From Leucobacter musarum subsp. musarum (GTDB lineage Bacteria > Actinomycetota > Actinomycetes > Actinomycetales > Microbacteriaceae), in contig NZ_JHBW01000087.1 of NCBI RefSeq assembly GCF_001273845.1, positions 1 to 64,000 of the forward strand: 64,000 nt of DNA, in the 5' to 3' direction. Positions 36,071 to 45,683 of the stretch are shown here, piece by piece. The number at the start of each line of letters is the position of its first letter. The stretch's first letter is position 1. Below the pieces are notes generated by a model. The model was not told where the DNA came from. It worked only from the letters and a program-made list of their open reading frames with translations, and did not search any database. A program made the translations under genes and the position numbers.

Positions 36071-37492
36071 ATGATCTATCCCGATCTCGAGCTGGAGATC
36101 CCTGAAGATCTCGGCAACGTCCATTTCGTCGGTATCGGCGGGTCGGGCATGAGCGGAATCGCCCGCATGTTGCATGAGGCGGGGGTGCGCGTCACTGGTT
36201 CTGACCGGAGCGCGAACTACTCAACCGCGGCGCTCGAGGCCCTCGGCATTCACGTGAGCATCGGTCACGATGCGGCGAACGTCGGCGACGCGGACACCCT
36301 CGTCGTGACGGGTGCACTCTGGACGGACAACCCCGAGTACCAGCGCGCACTGGAGGCCGGCATTCCGGTGCTGCACCGATCACAGGCGCTCGCCTGGCTC
36401 GCGCGTTCCGGGCGACTGGTCGCGGTGGCCGGCGCGCACGGAAAGACGACCTCGACGGGCATGCTGGTGACCGGGTTGCTCGGACTCGGTGCTGATCCGT
36501 CGTTCGTCAACGGCGGCATTATTGAGTCGTTGGGAACGAGCTCTGGAACCGGAGCAGACGACCTCTTCGTGATCGAGGCGGATGAATCCGACAAGTCCTT
36601 CCTGCTCTACGACACTGCTGTCGCGCTGATCACCAACGTCGATCCCGAGCACCTCGACTTCTACGGCTCGCGCGAGGCGTTCATGCAGGCATTCGTCGAT
36701 TTCGCCCGCGGGGCGAGCGAGCAGATCGTCATCTCTGCGGACGACCCGGGAGCGCGCGAAGTGCTCGAGGCTGTGCGTGCGCAGGGGAGTGCTGCCGCGA
36801 TTCGCACCTTCGGTCGAGACGAGAGCGCCGACGTGCGCATCGTCGAGGTCGATGACTCGGGGCCCGTTCGCTTCACCGTCGAAATCGCAGGCGAGCGCTA
36901 CAGTGCGCAGCTTTCCGTGTTCGGCACGCATAACGCGGTGAATGCGGTCGGAGCGCTCGCGGTTCTGACCGGGCTCGGCTGGGCGCCCGATGCGGCACTC
37001 ACCGCCATCGCCGAGTTCGGGGGTACGAAGCGACGGTTCGAGTTCCACGCAGAGGTGGGCGGGGTGCGTGTGTACGACGACTACGCGCACCACCCGACCG
37101 AGGTTGCTGCTCTGCTGGATTCCGCGCGCGCGGTGGTCGGGGACGGGCGGCTCATCGCGATCCACCAACCGCACCTCTACAGCCGAACGCGCCTGTTCCA
37201 CCGCGAATTTGCCGAGGTGCTCGAGCAGGGCGCTGATCACACCGTGGTGCTCGCTGTTGACGGCGCACGCGAAGATCCGGCGCCCGAGGTGACCGGCGCG
37301 CTCGTGTCTGACGACTTCGTCGATGCTGAGCGAGTGACCTATCTGCCCGAGTGGGGCGACGCCGCGGCGTACCTCGCCGAGATCGCACGGCCCGGCGACG
37401 TCATGGTCACGATGAGCTGCGGCACGGTGTATCGCATCATTCCTCAGGTCGTCGAGGCGCTGCGCGACCGGTTCGAGCCCGAGGCGCGGTGA
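36071..37492 (+). CDS. murC: UDP-MurNAc:L-alanine ligase MurC
   Basis: 473-aa Mur ligase adding the first L-Ala. It has [18 protein letters not shown] at the N-terminus, P-loop [22 protein letters not shown], and [16 protein letters not shown] precedes ATG 36071 after a 59-bp gap from murG, the largest gap since murE, so a secondary promoter there is possible. The end overlaps ftsQ by 4 bp (GTGA). Confidence 0.96.
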   Translation: MIYPDLELEIPEDLGNVHFVGIGGSGMSGIARMLHEAGVRVTGSDRSANYSTAALEALGIHVSIGHDAANVGDADTLVVTGALWTDNPEYQRALEAGIPVLHRSQALAWLARSGRLVAVAGAHGKTTSTGMLVTGLLGLGADPSFVNGGIIESLGTSSGTGADDLFVIEADESDKSFLLYDTAVALITNVDPEHLDFYGSREAFMQAFVDFARGASEQIVISADDPGAREVLEAVRAQGSAAAIRTFGRDESADVRIVEVDDSGPVRFTVEIAGERYSAQLSVFGTHNAVNAVGALAVLTGLGWAPDAALTAIAEFGGTKRRFEFHAEVGGVRVYDDYAHHPTEVAALLDSARAVVGDGRLIAIHQPHLYSRTRLFHREFAEVLEQGADHTVVLAVDGAREDPAPEVTGALVSDDFVDAERVTYLPEWGDAAAYLAEIARPGDVMVTMSCGTVYRIIPQVVEALRDRFEPEAR

Positions 37493-38649
37493 AGCGGCCG
37501 AGCGGGTTCGATCGCTCGCCAGAGCCAGAGCCCGAAGCATCGCGGCCCGCTTCCGCGGAGCCGCGCACGCCGGAGCGGGCGCGCGGTGCAACGCCGTTCG
37601 ACGCGAGCGCGGCGGAGCGCGGCGACGCGCCATCGATCGTGGATCGGCTCCGAGGGCGCCGCGCCGGGATGAGCAAGCACCAGAACGCCTCCGCGCCCGA
37701 CACTGGGCTTGAGGCCGTGCCTGAGGCGGGTTCCCCCGCGTCGCCGGTTGATGACGCCGAATCGTCGAGCCGCGAGGCAGCGGTGGCACCGACGGTCGAT
37801 CTCAGCGATGTGCGCGCAATTCGCGCGGGTGCAGAGACGTCGCTGGAGCGCCGGCGCGAGCGGGGCGAGCCCGACAGCGTGCGTGCCGCAGAACGTCGAC
37901 TGAAAGCTGCCGCGAAGCAGCGGCGCGCGCGCTTCCGTCTGGAACGGAAGCGTTTCTCTGCTGCCTCGAGAGGGCGACGGCGATTCTGGATCATTGCTGG
38001 AAGCGTCGGCGCGGCCCTCGCCCTCTTCGTTGCGGCAGGGGTGTTCACACCACTCATGGCCGTACGCGACGTCCGCGTCGAAGGCGCGGCGACGGTCAAC
38101 GAAGCAGACATCTCGGCGGCGCTGCAGCGCTTCACCGGCGTGCCTCTTGCTCTCGTCGACGATGCCGAGGTGCATCGCGCGCTCGAACCTTTCCCGGTTA
38201 TTCAACGCTATGCCGTTGAGCGCGTGCCGCCCCACACTCTCATTGTGCGGATCCAAGAACGCGTGCCCGTCCTCTCGGTCGCCGGTGACGCGGGGTTCTC
38301 GATCTACGATGCCGCTGGAGTGCTGCTCGGTACCGCAGAGGCGGCCCCGGCCGGAGTGCCGGTTGCCGGTGGCGCACTCGCCAACCTCGATTCTGACGCG
38401 TTTCACTCGGCCGCTCGGTCGTTGCGCGACATGCCCGACGAGCTTCGGGCTCAGATCGTGGGCGCGACGGCGACGAGCGCGCAGGACGTGACGTTGACGC
38501 TCGCCTCGGGAGTTGAAGTGCTCTGGGGCGATGCGACGGATACGCGTCGCAAGGCAGTGGTGCTGCAAACGATGCTCACTGCACTCGCCGATCAGTCGGT
38601 GAGCCGAATCGATGTCTCGTCGTCCGAGGCTCCCGTATTCGTGCAATAA
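37489..38649 (+). CDS. ftsQ: cell division protein FtsQ
   Basis: 386-aa bitopic divisome protein. The first about 160 residues are disordered, rich in Pro, Ala, Arg and Glu, which is long for FtsQ. A membrane helix at about 166-188 ([19 protein letters not shown]) leads to the POTRA domain ([19 protein letters not shown]) and a beta domain. The start is GTG 37489 overlapping the murC stop. It is the last gene of the first transcription block; ftsA is absent, as usual in actinobacteria, and ftsZ follows after 170 bp. Confidence 0.92.
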   Translation: MKRPSGFDRSPEPEPEASRPASAEPRTPERARGATPFDASAAERGDAPSIVDRLRGRRAGMSKHQNASAPDTGLEAVPEAGSPASPVDDAESSSREAAVAPTVDLSDVRAIRAGAETSLERRRERGEPDSVRAAERRLKAAAKQRRARFRLERKRFSAASRGRRRFWIIAGSVGAALALFVAAGVFTPLMAVRDVRVEGAATVNEADISAALQRFTGVPLALVDDAEVHRALEPFPVIQRYAVERVPPHTLIVRIQERVPVLSVAGDAGFSIYDAAGVLLGTAEAAPAGVPVAGGALANLDSDAFHSAARSLRDMPDELRAQIVGATATSAQDVTLTLASGVEVLWGDATDTRRKAVVLQTMLTALADQSVSRIDVSSSEAPVFVQ

Positions 38650-38777
38650 CGGCGTGGCGGCATGCGCACGGACGCGTTCGGACGAAGTTTCGTACCGGTC
38701 GCGGCGTGTCTGCCTCTGGTGGCGGGGCACTCCCCATACGGTGGTGCGCAGGAAATGTATACGGCGATACTAACACT

Positions 38778-38803
38778 TAACCTTAAGTAGAGGTTGAAGG
38801 TTA
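38778..38803. promoter_or_regulatory. TAACCTT/AAGGTTA inverted repeat upstream of ftsZ
   Basis: TAACCTT (38778-38784) and AAGGTTA (38797-38803) form a 7-bp inverted repeat with a 12-nt spacer that contains another AGGTT. It lies 17 bp before the ftsZ GTG, immediately upstream of the ribosome binding site (GGCGGAGGAA). The low GC content relative to its surroundings and its position suggest an operator or an mRNA hairpin controlling ftsZ. FtsR or MraZ are possible binders, but neither motif is shown here. Confidence 0.5.
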
Positions 38804-38819
38804 GGGGCGGAGGAACCAC

Positions 38820-40055
38820 GTGTCAGCGAACCAGAACTACCTTGCGGTGATCAAGGTCGTCGGCGTCGGCGGCGGCGGCGTGAACGCCGTCAACCGCATG
38901 ATCGAACTCGGACTCCGCGGAGTCGAGTTCATCGCTGTCAACACCGATGCCCAGGCGCTGCTGCTCAGCGATGCCGACGTCAAGCTCGATGTGGGGCGCG
39001 AGCTGACCCGTGGTCTCGGCGCCGGCGCCGACCCCGAGGTCGGGCGACGTGCGGCTGAGGATCACGCCGAGGAGATCGAGGAGGCTCTGTCGGGGGCTGA
39101 CATGGTCTTTGTCACCGCGGGGGAGGGCGGCGGTACCGGAACGGGCGCCGCTCCCGTGGTCGCGCGTATCGCGAAGTCGATCGGCGCACTCACCATCGGC
39201 GTCGTCACTCGACCGTTCAGCTTCGAGGGGAAGCGCCGCGCTGCACAGGCCGATTCCGGGGTGCACACGCTTCGCGAGGCCGTGGATACGCTCATCGTTG
39301 TACCGAACGATCGCCTGCTCGACATCAGCGAGCCGGGCATCAGCATGATCGAAGCATTCGCCGCCGCGGACCAGGTGCTGCTCGCCGGAGTCTCGGGGAT
39401 CACCGACCTCATCACGACACCGGGTCTCATCAACCTCGACTTCGCCGACGTCAAGTCGGTCATGCAGGGCGCGGGTGCGGCACTCATGGGCATCGGTTCC
39501 GCACGGGGAGCCGACCGCGCGATTAAGGCCGCTGAGCTCGCCGTCGCATCTCCGCTGCTCGAGGCATCGGTCGAAGGCGCGCACGGCGTGCTGCTGTCGA
39601 TTCAGGGGTCATCCAACCTCGCGCTCAGCGAGATCTACGAGGCCTCCACGCTGGTGCAAGACGTGGTGCACCCTGAAGCCAACATCATTTTCGGTACCGT
39701 CATCGATGACACGCTCGGCGATGAGGTGCGCGTCACGGTGATCGCTGCCGGCTTCGACGAGGAGCCGAGCCCCCAGGTCACCGGCCCCGAGCGTGGACGT
39801 CGCGGCAGTCATGTCGAGAGCCTGGAAGACGTCGCCGCGCCGGCACCGCGCGCCGCGGGTGCGACCGCGGAGGCTACGGGCCTGGGCTACCCGGGATTCA
39901 ATGCATCGCAGGATCGCGAGGCCGCTACGCAGAATCCGCCGACCGGGCAGTTCGGCGAGGTGCTCTCCAACCCTCCGGTCGAGGCGCAACTGTCGGATCC
40001 GGCATTCGACGGAGATGACGACGACGATCTCGACATTCCCGAGTTCCTCCGGTAG
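38820..40055 (+). CDS. ftsZ: cell division GTPase FtsZ
   Basis: 411-aa tubulin homologue forming the Z-ring. The nucleotide motif [10 protein letters not shown] is at about residues 103-112; [12 protein letters not shown] lies near the start and [16 protein letters not shown] in the T7-loop region. A variable linker ends in the conserved C-terminal peptide [12 protein letters not shown], which binds SepF and other partners. The start is GTG 38820 with GGCGGAGG upstream. It heads the block ftsZ-yggS-sepF-yggT-divIVA. Confidence 0.97.
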   Translation: MSANQNYLAVIKVVGVGGGGVNAVNRMIELGLRGVEFIAVNTDAQALLLSDADVKLDVGRELTRGLGAGADPEVGRRAAEDHAEEIEEALSGADMVFVTAGEGGGTGTGAAPVVARIAKSIGALTIGVVTRPFSFEGKRRAAQADSGVHTLREAVDTLIVVPNDRLLDISEPGISMIEAFAAADQVLLAGVSGITDLITTPGLINLDFADVKSVMQGAGAALMGIGSARGADRAIKAAELAVASPLLEASVEGAHGVLLSIQGSSNLALSEIYEASTLVQDVVHPEANIIFGTVIDDTLGDEVRVTVIAAGFDEEPSPQVTGPERGRRGSHVESLEDVAAPAPRAAGATAEATGLGYPGFNASQDREAATQNPPTGQFGEVLSNPPVEAQLSDPAFDGDDDDDLDIPEFLR

Positions 40056-40073
40056 CGGCGACGGGTCGCGCAC

Positions 40074-40769
40074 ATGGCAGACGATGCAACGCTCGCATAC
40101 CCGGGGCTCGGGGATCGCCTCGCCTCGGTGCGCGCCGAGATCGCTGACGCTGCCCGGGCCGTGGGGCGGCAGCCCGACGATCTGACGCTGATCGTGGTGA
40201 CCAAGTTTCACCCGGCTGCTCTGGTCACGGAGCTCGCGGCGCACGGCGTTCGCGATGTGGGTGAAAACCGGCACCAGGAAGCCCAGGAAAAGGCGGAAGC
40301 GGTAGCTGATCCCGCGCTGTCCTGGCACTTCATCGGACAGTTGCAGACGAAGAAGGCACGCCAAGCCGCCCGCTATGCCCGTGCGATTCATTCCATTGAT
40401 CGCGAGCGTCTCGTTGATGCCCTGGACGGTGTCGGTACGCCGCTCGACGTGTTCCTGCAGATCAACCTCACGGATGATCCGGGGCGCGGGGGAGTTGCAC
40501 CTGCAGGCCTCGAAGCACTCGCCGAGCGCACATTGCGCGCCGAAGATCTTCGCCTGCGTGGCGTCATGGCAGTTGCCCCGCTCGAAGAGCCGCCGGCCGC
40601 GGCATTCGAGCGACTCGCCCAGTATTCCGAGCGCGTGCGCGCGCTCGCACCCGAGGCGACCGCCATTTCTGCGGGCATGACGCACGACTTCCGGGAGGCC
40701 ATTGCCGCTGGCGCGACACACCTGCGGATCGGCAGTGCAATCACGGGGAAACGCCCGGACCCCCGGTAG
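40074..40769 (+). CDS. YggS-family pyridoxal phosphate homeostasis protein
   Basis: 231-aa PLP-binding protein (PLPBP) with an alanine-racemase-like fold. The PLP-binding Lys lies in LIVVTKFHPAALV; GENRHQEAQEKAE, WHFIGQLQTKKA and SAGMTHDFREAIAAGATHLRIG are family signatures. It has no known catalytic activity and is thought to buffer PLP and amino acid pools. Its position between ftsZ and sepF is conserved in Gram-positives. It starts 18 bp after ftsZ. Confidence 0.93.
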   Translation: MADDATLAYPGLGDRLASVRAEIADAARAVGRQPDDLTLIVVTKFHPAALVTELAAHGVRDVGENRHQEAQEKAEAVADPALSWHFIGQLQTKKARQAARYARAIHSIDRERLVDALDGVGTPLDVFLQINLTDDPGRGGVAPAGLEALAERTLRAEDLRLRGVMAVAPLEEPPAAAFERLAQYSERVRALAPEATAISAGMTHDFREAIAAGATHLRIGSAITGKRPDPR

Positions 40770-40799
40770 TCTCGAAGCACCGCACCGTTGGGAGAAACA

Positions 40800-41300
40800 A
40801 TGAGCAACCCGCTGAAGAAGACCATGGTGTTCCTGGGCCTCGCCGAGGAAGACCTCGACGCGCAGAGCACCGAGTCGCCGCAGCCGGCGGCCCCCCGCGC
40901 TGCCCAGCCAGCGGCGACTGCGCCGAAGGCCGACACGCCGCGCCAGGCGCCCCAGCGCGCCTCCGTCACCCCGCTGCGTCGCGTGACGCCGACACGCCAG
41001 GCGGCGCCCCAGGCGTTGAACGAGATCCTCACGGTGCACCCGACGGCGTACGGCGATGCCACGGTCATTGCGGAGAGCTTCCGTGACGGTGTTCCCGTCA
41101 TCGTCAATGTGTCGCGCATGAACGACGGTGACGCCAAGCGCTTGATCGACTTCGCGAGCGGACTGACGATGGGCCTGCACGGGCGCATCGAACGTGTGAC
41201 GAGCAAGGTCTTCCTGCTCTCGCCCGAGCACATCGAGACCGCTGGTGATGATTCTCAGAAGAGCGACAGTGGTTCGTTCTTCGTCGCGCCCTCGGCCTGA
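40800..41300 (+). CDS. sepF: cell division protein SepF
   Basis: 166-aa FtsZ membrane anchor of actinobacteria and other Gram-positives, replacing FtsA. The N-terminal amphipathic segment ([15 protein letters not shown]) is the likely membrane-targeting helix; an Ala/Pro-rich linker runs to about residue 70, followed by the SepF core with [20 protein letters not shown] and [21 protein letters not shown] 40800 is preceded by GGGAGAAACA; a TTG 12 bp upstream is less likely. Confidence 0.95.
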   Translation: MSNPLKKTMVFLGLAEEDLDAQSTESPQPAAPRAAQPAATAPKADTPRQAPQRASVTPLRRVTPTRQAAPQALNEILTVHPTAYGDATVIAESFRDGVPVIVNVSRMNDGDAKRLIDFASGLTMGLHGRIERVTSKVFLLSPEHIETAGDDSQKSDSGSFFVAPSA

Positions 41301-41302
41301 GC

Positions 41303-41596
41303 GTGCAGATCGTTGGGGCGATCGCCTTCATTCTGATCCTTGCGCTGCGCGTGTACACCTTCGTGCTGTGGGCGAGATTCGTCCTTGACTGGGTCACGGT
41401 ACTCAATCGCAATTTCCGGCCACGCGGATTTTGGGTCGTTCTGGTCGAGCTCGTGTACTCGGTGACCGACCCGCCGATCAAGCTGTTCCGTAAGGTGTTT
41501 CCGCCGATTCGACTGGGTCAGGTGGCGCTTGATCTGGGGTGGATGCTCACGATGATTGCCTGCTGGATCCTGATCGCGATCCTCTCCGCCCTGTAG
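41303..41596 (+). CDS. YggT-family membrane protein
   Basis: 97-aa protein with two membrane helices (IVGAIAFILILALRVYTFVL and VALDLGWMLTMIACWILIAI) flanking the family motif YSVTDPPIKLFRKVFPPI. GTG 41303 follows the sepF stop by two bases. The function is not firmly known; its place between sepF and divIVA is conserved and suggests a link to division or membrane organisation. Confidence 0.92.
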   Translation: MQIVGAIAFILILALRVYTFVLWARFVLDWVTVLNRNFRPRGFWVVLVELVYSVTDPPIKLFRKVFPPIRLGQVALDLGWMLTMIACWILIAILSAL

Positions 41597-41648
41597 TCAG
41601 CTGCGCTTCGCCTGCGCGAACCCGACTTTATTTGCTAGCGTTGTTCTA

Positions 41649-41664
41649 GACCACGTCAGTGGTC
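41649..41664. promoter_or_regulatory. GACCAC/GTGGTC inverted repeat upstream of divIVA
   Basis: A perfect 6-bp inverted repeat with a 4-nt spacer lies 22 bp before the divIVA start, in a 90-bp gap. The T-rich stretch just upstream (TTTATTTGCTAGCGTTGTTCTAGA) looks like a promoter region, so the repeat may lie near the transcription start. Binding factor unknown. Confidence 0.3.
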
Positions 41665-41686
41665 CCGAAGCGAAAGAGACGTAACG

Positions 41687-42379
41687 ATGGCCTTGACTCC
41701 CGAAGATGTCGTGAACCAGAAGTTCACGATCACCAAGTTCCGCGATGGCTACGATCTCGACCAGGTCGATGATTTTCTCGACACCATCGTCGAGGAGCTG
41801 CGCCAGCACGAGCAGGAGAAAGCCGAACTGCGCTCGCAGATCGACGATCTGACCGCGCAGCTCGCGGCCGCCGGGTCGAGCACTGCTGCTGCGGAGAGCG
41901 CTGATGCCTCCGACGGTGCAGCATCTGAGCAGACCATCGTGGTCGAGGCGCCGGCACCGCAGCCGGTGGCAGCGCCCGTGGTTTCGGCACCGGCCGCCTC
42001 GACCGATACGGCGCTTCCGCAGCCCGATGCAGTCAAGTCGAGCGCCATGCTGCAGCTCGCGCTCGAGCTGCACGACAAGCACGTGCACGAGGGCGAAGCG
42101 ACCCGCGACAAGCTCATCTCGGACGCTGAGGCGAAGCGCGATCAGATGATCCAGGACGCCGAGCGCACCGCCAAGCAGCTCGTCGACGAGGCCCAGAAGC
42201 AGCGCGCTGAAGAACTGCGTCAGCTCGGCGAGGAGCGCAGCGACCTGCAGTTCAAGATCAAGGATCTGCGTCAGTTCGAGAGCGAGTACCGCTCAACGCT
42301 TCGCTCCTACATTCAGTCGCAGTTGCGCGGACTCGACGGCTCTCCTGAGCCGGCCGGCGCGCCTGACGGCCTGCAGTAG
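41687..42379 (+). CDS. divIVA: DivIVA/Wag31 polar growth protein
   Basis: 230-aa coiled-coil scaffold that marks poles and septa. The N-terminal membrane-binding DivIVA domain reads LTPEDVVNQKFTITKFRDGY and VDDFLDTIVEEL; an Ala/Pro-rich linker (about 70-115) and a second long coiled coil (about 115-215) follow. Actinobacterial DivIVA directs apical wall synthesis and is essential in relatives. ATG 41687 with AAAGAGACG upstream. Confidence 0.95.
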   Translation: MALTPEDVVNQKFTITKFRDGYDLDQVDDFLDTIVEELRQHEQEKAELRSQIDDLTAQLAAAGSSTAAAESADASDGAASEQTIVVEAPAPQPVAAPVVSAPAASTDTALPQPDAVKSSAMLQLALELHDKHVHEGEATRDKLISDAEAKRDQMIQDAERTAKQLVDEAQKQRAEELRQLGEERSDLQFKIKDLRQFESEYRSTLRSYIQSQLRGLDGSPEPAGAPDGLQ

Positions 42380-42390
42380 TAGTCGCGAAC

Positions 42391-43035
42391 GTGAACGACG
42401 GTTCCGAGGCGGTGGGCATCCCCACCGCCTCGCGACGGCGTGCGCTTGTGCCGCTGCTCCTCCTCGGAGTGGCGGCTGTGGTGTTCTCTGTCGATCAACT
42501 CGTGAAGAACTGGGTCGTCGACCATCTGGTCGAGGGCCAAACGGTGCCCGTGTGGGGCGAGCTGCTGCGGTGGCACTTCGTGCGCAATCCGGGAGCTGCG
42601 TTCTCATTCGCAACCGGTTCGACCTGGATCTTCACCATTCTGGCGGTCGCTGTCGTGGTGGTCGTTCTCTGGCAGATTCGACGACTGCGCTCAGTTGCGT
42701 GGGCGCTTTTCCTCGGGTTGCTCCTGGGCGGCGTGCTCGGCAATCTGACGGATCGTCTGACACGTGAGCCGGGTTTTCCGCAGGGCCACGTAATTGACTT
42801 CATCTCGACGCCCTGGTTGTGGCTCGGCTTCAATGAAGCGATCTACAACATTGCCGACATCGCCATCGTCTCCGGGATGATCCTATTCATCCTGATCACG
42901 CTTCTCGGTGTCTCGATCGATGCCCGACCTCGCAGGGATCGCGATTCGACGTCCGATGCCGATGCTACCGATCCTGCAGGGGAGCCACGCGACGACGCAC
43001 ACGGTGCAGAAGACCAGGCACATGGAACACCGTAG
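42391..43035 (+). CDS. lspA: lipoprotein signal peptidase LspA
   Basis: 214-aa aspartic membrane protease that cleaves prolipoprotein signal peptides. Four helices; the catalytic Asp residues lie in [10 protein letters not shown] and [27 protein letters not shown] is a family signature. A hydrophilic C-terminal tail of about 40 residues follows the last helix. GTG 42391 begins 11 bp after divIVA; the end overlaps rluD by 14 bp. The lipoprotein at 52.6 kb would be one of its substrates. Confidence 0.95.
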   Translation: MNDGSEAVGIPTASRRRALVPLLLLGVAAVVFSVDQLVKNWVVDHLVEGQTVPVWGELLRWHFVRNPGAAFSFATGSTWIFTILAVAVVVVVLWQIRRLRSVAWALFLGLLLGGVLGNLTDRLTREPGFPQGHVIDFISTPWLWLGFNEAIYNIADIAIVSGMILFILITLLGVSIDARPRRDRDSTSDADATDPAGEPRDDAHGAEDQAHGTP

Positions 43036-43939
43036 TTTTCCGGTCCCCGACGGTCTCGCGGGCGAGCGCATCGACGCCGCACTCGCCAAAATGCTCGGAT
43101 TCTCGCGCAGCTTCGCCGCGGAAATCGCGAGCTCTGGCGATGTCGTGATGGACGGTCGGACGCTGGGCAAGTCGGATCGTTTGACGGCAGGCGGCTGGCT
43201 CGAAGTGTCGTGGCAGGAGAAGCGCGGCCCCGAGATCGTTCCGGTCGACCTCCCGGAGCTCGGAATCGTGCACGATGACGACGAGATCGTCGTGATCGAC
43301 AAACCCGCGGGCGTTGCTGCGCACCCATCATTGGGCTGGCAGGGCCCCACAGTGCTGGGCGCACTGGCGGGAGCCGGGTACCGGATCGCCACCTCAGGCC
43401 CGCCCGAGCGGCAGGGCATCGTGCATCGCCTCGACGCGGGCACCAGCGGACTCATGGTGGTGGCCAAGAGTGAGCGTGCGTACAGCGACCTCAAGCGCGC
43501 GTTCAAGGAGCGCGAGGTGGAGAAGATCTATCACGCCGTCGTGCAAGGTCATCCGGATCCGTTCGCGGGGACCATCGACGGGCCGATCGGTCGCCATCCC
43601 GGTCATGAGTGGAAGTTTGCCGTTACGCGCGACGGCAAACCCTCGGTGACGCACTACGAGACGCTCGAAGCTTTCCCCTACGCCACGCTGCTCGAGATCC
43701 AGTTGGAGACCGGTCGCACACACCAGATTCGTGTACACATGGCTGCCCAACGGCATCCGTGCGTGGGCGATGGCATGTACGGCGCCGACCCGACGCTCTC
43801 GGCCCGACTCGGGCTCACGCGGCAGTGGCTGCATGCGATGCGACTCGGCTTCCGTCACCCTGGGTCGGGAGAACGGGTGACGTACTCGAGTCGATACCCT
43901 GCAGACCTGCAGCACGCGCTCGACGTGCTCGACGCCTAG
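43022..43939 (+). CDS. rluD: RluD-family 23S rRNA pseudouridine synthase
   Basis: 305-aa enzyme with an N-terminal S4 RNA-binding domain ([19 protein letters not shown]) and a catalytic domain with [15 protein letters not shown], active-site Asp138, plus [10 protein letters not shown]. It isomerises uridines in large-subunit rRNA; the exact position is not inferable. ATG 43022 lies within the lspA 3' end. Its TAG stop overlaps the stop of the convergent glycosyltransferase gene through a shared CTAG. Confidence 0.93.
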   Translation: MEHRSFPVPDGLAGERIDAALAKMLGFSRSFAAEIASSGDVVMDGRTLGKSDRLTAGGWLEVSWQEKRGPEIVPVDLPELGIVHDDDEIVVIDKPAGVAAHPSLGWQGPTVLGALAGAGYRIATSGPPERQGIVHRLDAGTSGLMVVAKSERAYSDLKRAFKEREVEKIYHAVVQGHPDPFAGTIDGPIGRHPGHEWKFAVTRDGKPSVTHYETLEAFPYATLLEIQLETGRTHQIRVHMAAQRHPCVGDGMYGADPTLSARLGLTRQWLHAMRLGFRHPGSGERVTYSSRYPADLQHALDVLDA

Positions 43940-45471
43940 TCGCTCGAGCTGCGGCGGGCGCCGCGACCGTGGAGGCTGAGGTTACCGCGATCAGTCGTGT
44001 ACAGCCGCACACCGGCAACCTCGCGACCGGGCCGGCGATCCGCCGTCACGCGAATGCGGTCCCCACTGAGCCGGCGCCCCGAACGGGCGACCGTCCAGAG
44101 GTCGACGCGATCCGCACCGTATCGACGCAGGAGCGAGTTCGGCACGACGAATCGGTAGCTGGGGCCGCCGGTGTCGCCAGATGAAGATGCGTCAGCGCGA
44201 TAGGCGAGTCGGCCGGGAATGGCCGCCGCGCGCGCGACCTTGCGTCCGGCAAGAAGCAGCGTCGCCCCCGCAGCATCACCGGTGAGCAGTCGCGCGATCC
44301 ATCGTGAGCCTCCGCGGACGACGCGGCGGTCGAGGTACGGGCGCGAGGCACGGTACACGCGGTCCGCGAGTCGCGCTCGAATTCCGGTTCCGGCACTCCG
44401 CAGCGGTGAATCGTTCGATGTCGGCGACATCGAGATGGTCAATTCGAGCCCGCCGGGAACGGCGCGAGCTCCGAGCGCTCGAGGGAGATGTTCGAGTTCA
44501 GGCGCCGACGCGATGAGGCGTTCCAGGCCTGACACGTCTCCGGCCCGAATGAGTTCGAGCTTCAACCGGTCCGTCGGATGCGCGATCCGCGCGTCGCTCG
44601 ACTCGGCAAGGAAGTCGTTCAGAAAGGCGCGGTGCAGATCGACCCATTCGTGTCGACGTTCAGAATCCATGAGCATCCAGCGCTTCGGTGCATAGAACCG
44701 CAAGCCCTTGCGCGTGAAGAACTGACGGATGAGGGTGCTGCTGCGTGTCTCATCTGGAACACCGGCACGCAGCGTCTCGGCAATCGTGCGACATGACGAC
44801 ACGTAGTTCTGCGGGTCGATCGCCTGGCTCGAAATGTTTCCGCCGTCGTCGCGCAACGCGATGAGGTACAACGGGCCGGATCCCGAGAACAGGATGCGGC
44901 GAGCGAGCACGTAGGCGCGCGTCACGAAGATTCCGTCTTCCAAGCGCACTTTGCCCTCGGGGAATCGGAACCCCTCCGTCTCCAGCATGTCGCGCCGGAA
45001 GAGCTTCTGCGGTGACAGGCTTTCCATGGCGCGCTCGAGCGAGATCGGGCCCTCCGGGTGACGCTCGAACAACGCCTGCACGTGGCGACCCCCGGTTCCG
45101 GCGAATCGAGGGATCACGACGTCGGCCTCCGCCTCGTCGGCCTGATCCGCCATCACGCGGAGCGCATGCGGCACCATGGTGTCATCCGCGTCCATGAACA
45201 GGACGTAGCGTCCTTGCGCGCGTTCGAGCCCCCGGTTGCGTGGCATCCCGGGCCACCCGCTGTTCTCCTGATGCACCACGGTGATTCGGTGATCGAGTGC
45301 GGCGAAGCGGTCGAGCTCCGCGCCCGATCCATCTGTCGAACCGTCGTTGATGGCGATGATCTCGATGTTGCGCAGATCTTGAGCGATCAACGACTCGAGC
45401 GTTCCGGTGAGGTAGGGCATCGAATTGTAGACAGGAATCACGACGCTCACGCGCGGGATGCGTTCGTTCAC
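43936..45471 (-). CDS. family 2 glycosyltransferase, TarS/TarP-like architecture
   Basis: 511-aa GT-A protein. It begins with [20 protein letters not shown] and has [11 protein letters not shown] and the metal-binding LFMDADDTM, then [18 protein letters not shown] and VRLEDGIFV, which resemble wall-teichoic-acid GlcNAc transferases. A C-terminal region of about 170 residues is beta-rich looking. GTG 45471 is chosen with AGGAG upstream and because GT2 folds start at once. It probably glycosylates an envelope polymer; donor and acceptor unknown. Divergent from an acyltransferase gene, and both sit between rluD and dnaE. Confidence 0.78.
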   Translation of the reverse strand: MNERIPRVSVVIPVYNSMPYLTGTLESLIAQDLRNIEIIAINDGSTDGSGAELDRFAALDHRITVVHQENSGWPGMPRNRGLERAQGRYVLFMDADDTMVPHALRVMADQADEAEADVVIPRFAGTGGRHVQALFERHPEGPISLERAMESLSPQKLFRRDMLETEGFRFPEGKVRLEDGIFVTRAYVLARRILFSGSGPLYLIALRDDGGNISSQAIDPQNYVSSCRTIAETLRAGVPDETRSSTLIRQFFTRKGLRFYAPKRWMLMDSERRHEWVDLHRAFLNDFLAESSDARIAHPTDRLKLELIRAGDVSGLERLIASAPELEHLPRALGARAVPGGLELTISMSPTSNDSPLRSAGTGIRARLADRVYRASRPYLDRRVVRGGSRWIARLLTGDAAGATLLLAGRKVARAAAIPGRLAYRADASSSGDTGGPSYRFVVPNSLLRRYGADRVDLWTVARSGRRLSGDRIRVTADRRPGREVAGVRLYTTDRGNLSLHGRGARRSSSD

Positions 45472-45683
45472 TGGGCAACTCCTCGATGTATCGCTGGCGG
45501 CGGCGGCCCATGTCGATGGAACCTCGTCGCAGGAACGTGGTCTTGGAGAACGCGTTCGTACCCGCCGTCCGTTCACCCTACTCCCGACGAGGTTTTGAAC
45601 GGCTGTGACCAACCGGTGTGGCGACCCCCCTGTGGCGGCCCGCTGTGAGCCTCCCTGCACAGAGCTTGATACGCTTCCGAGGC

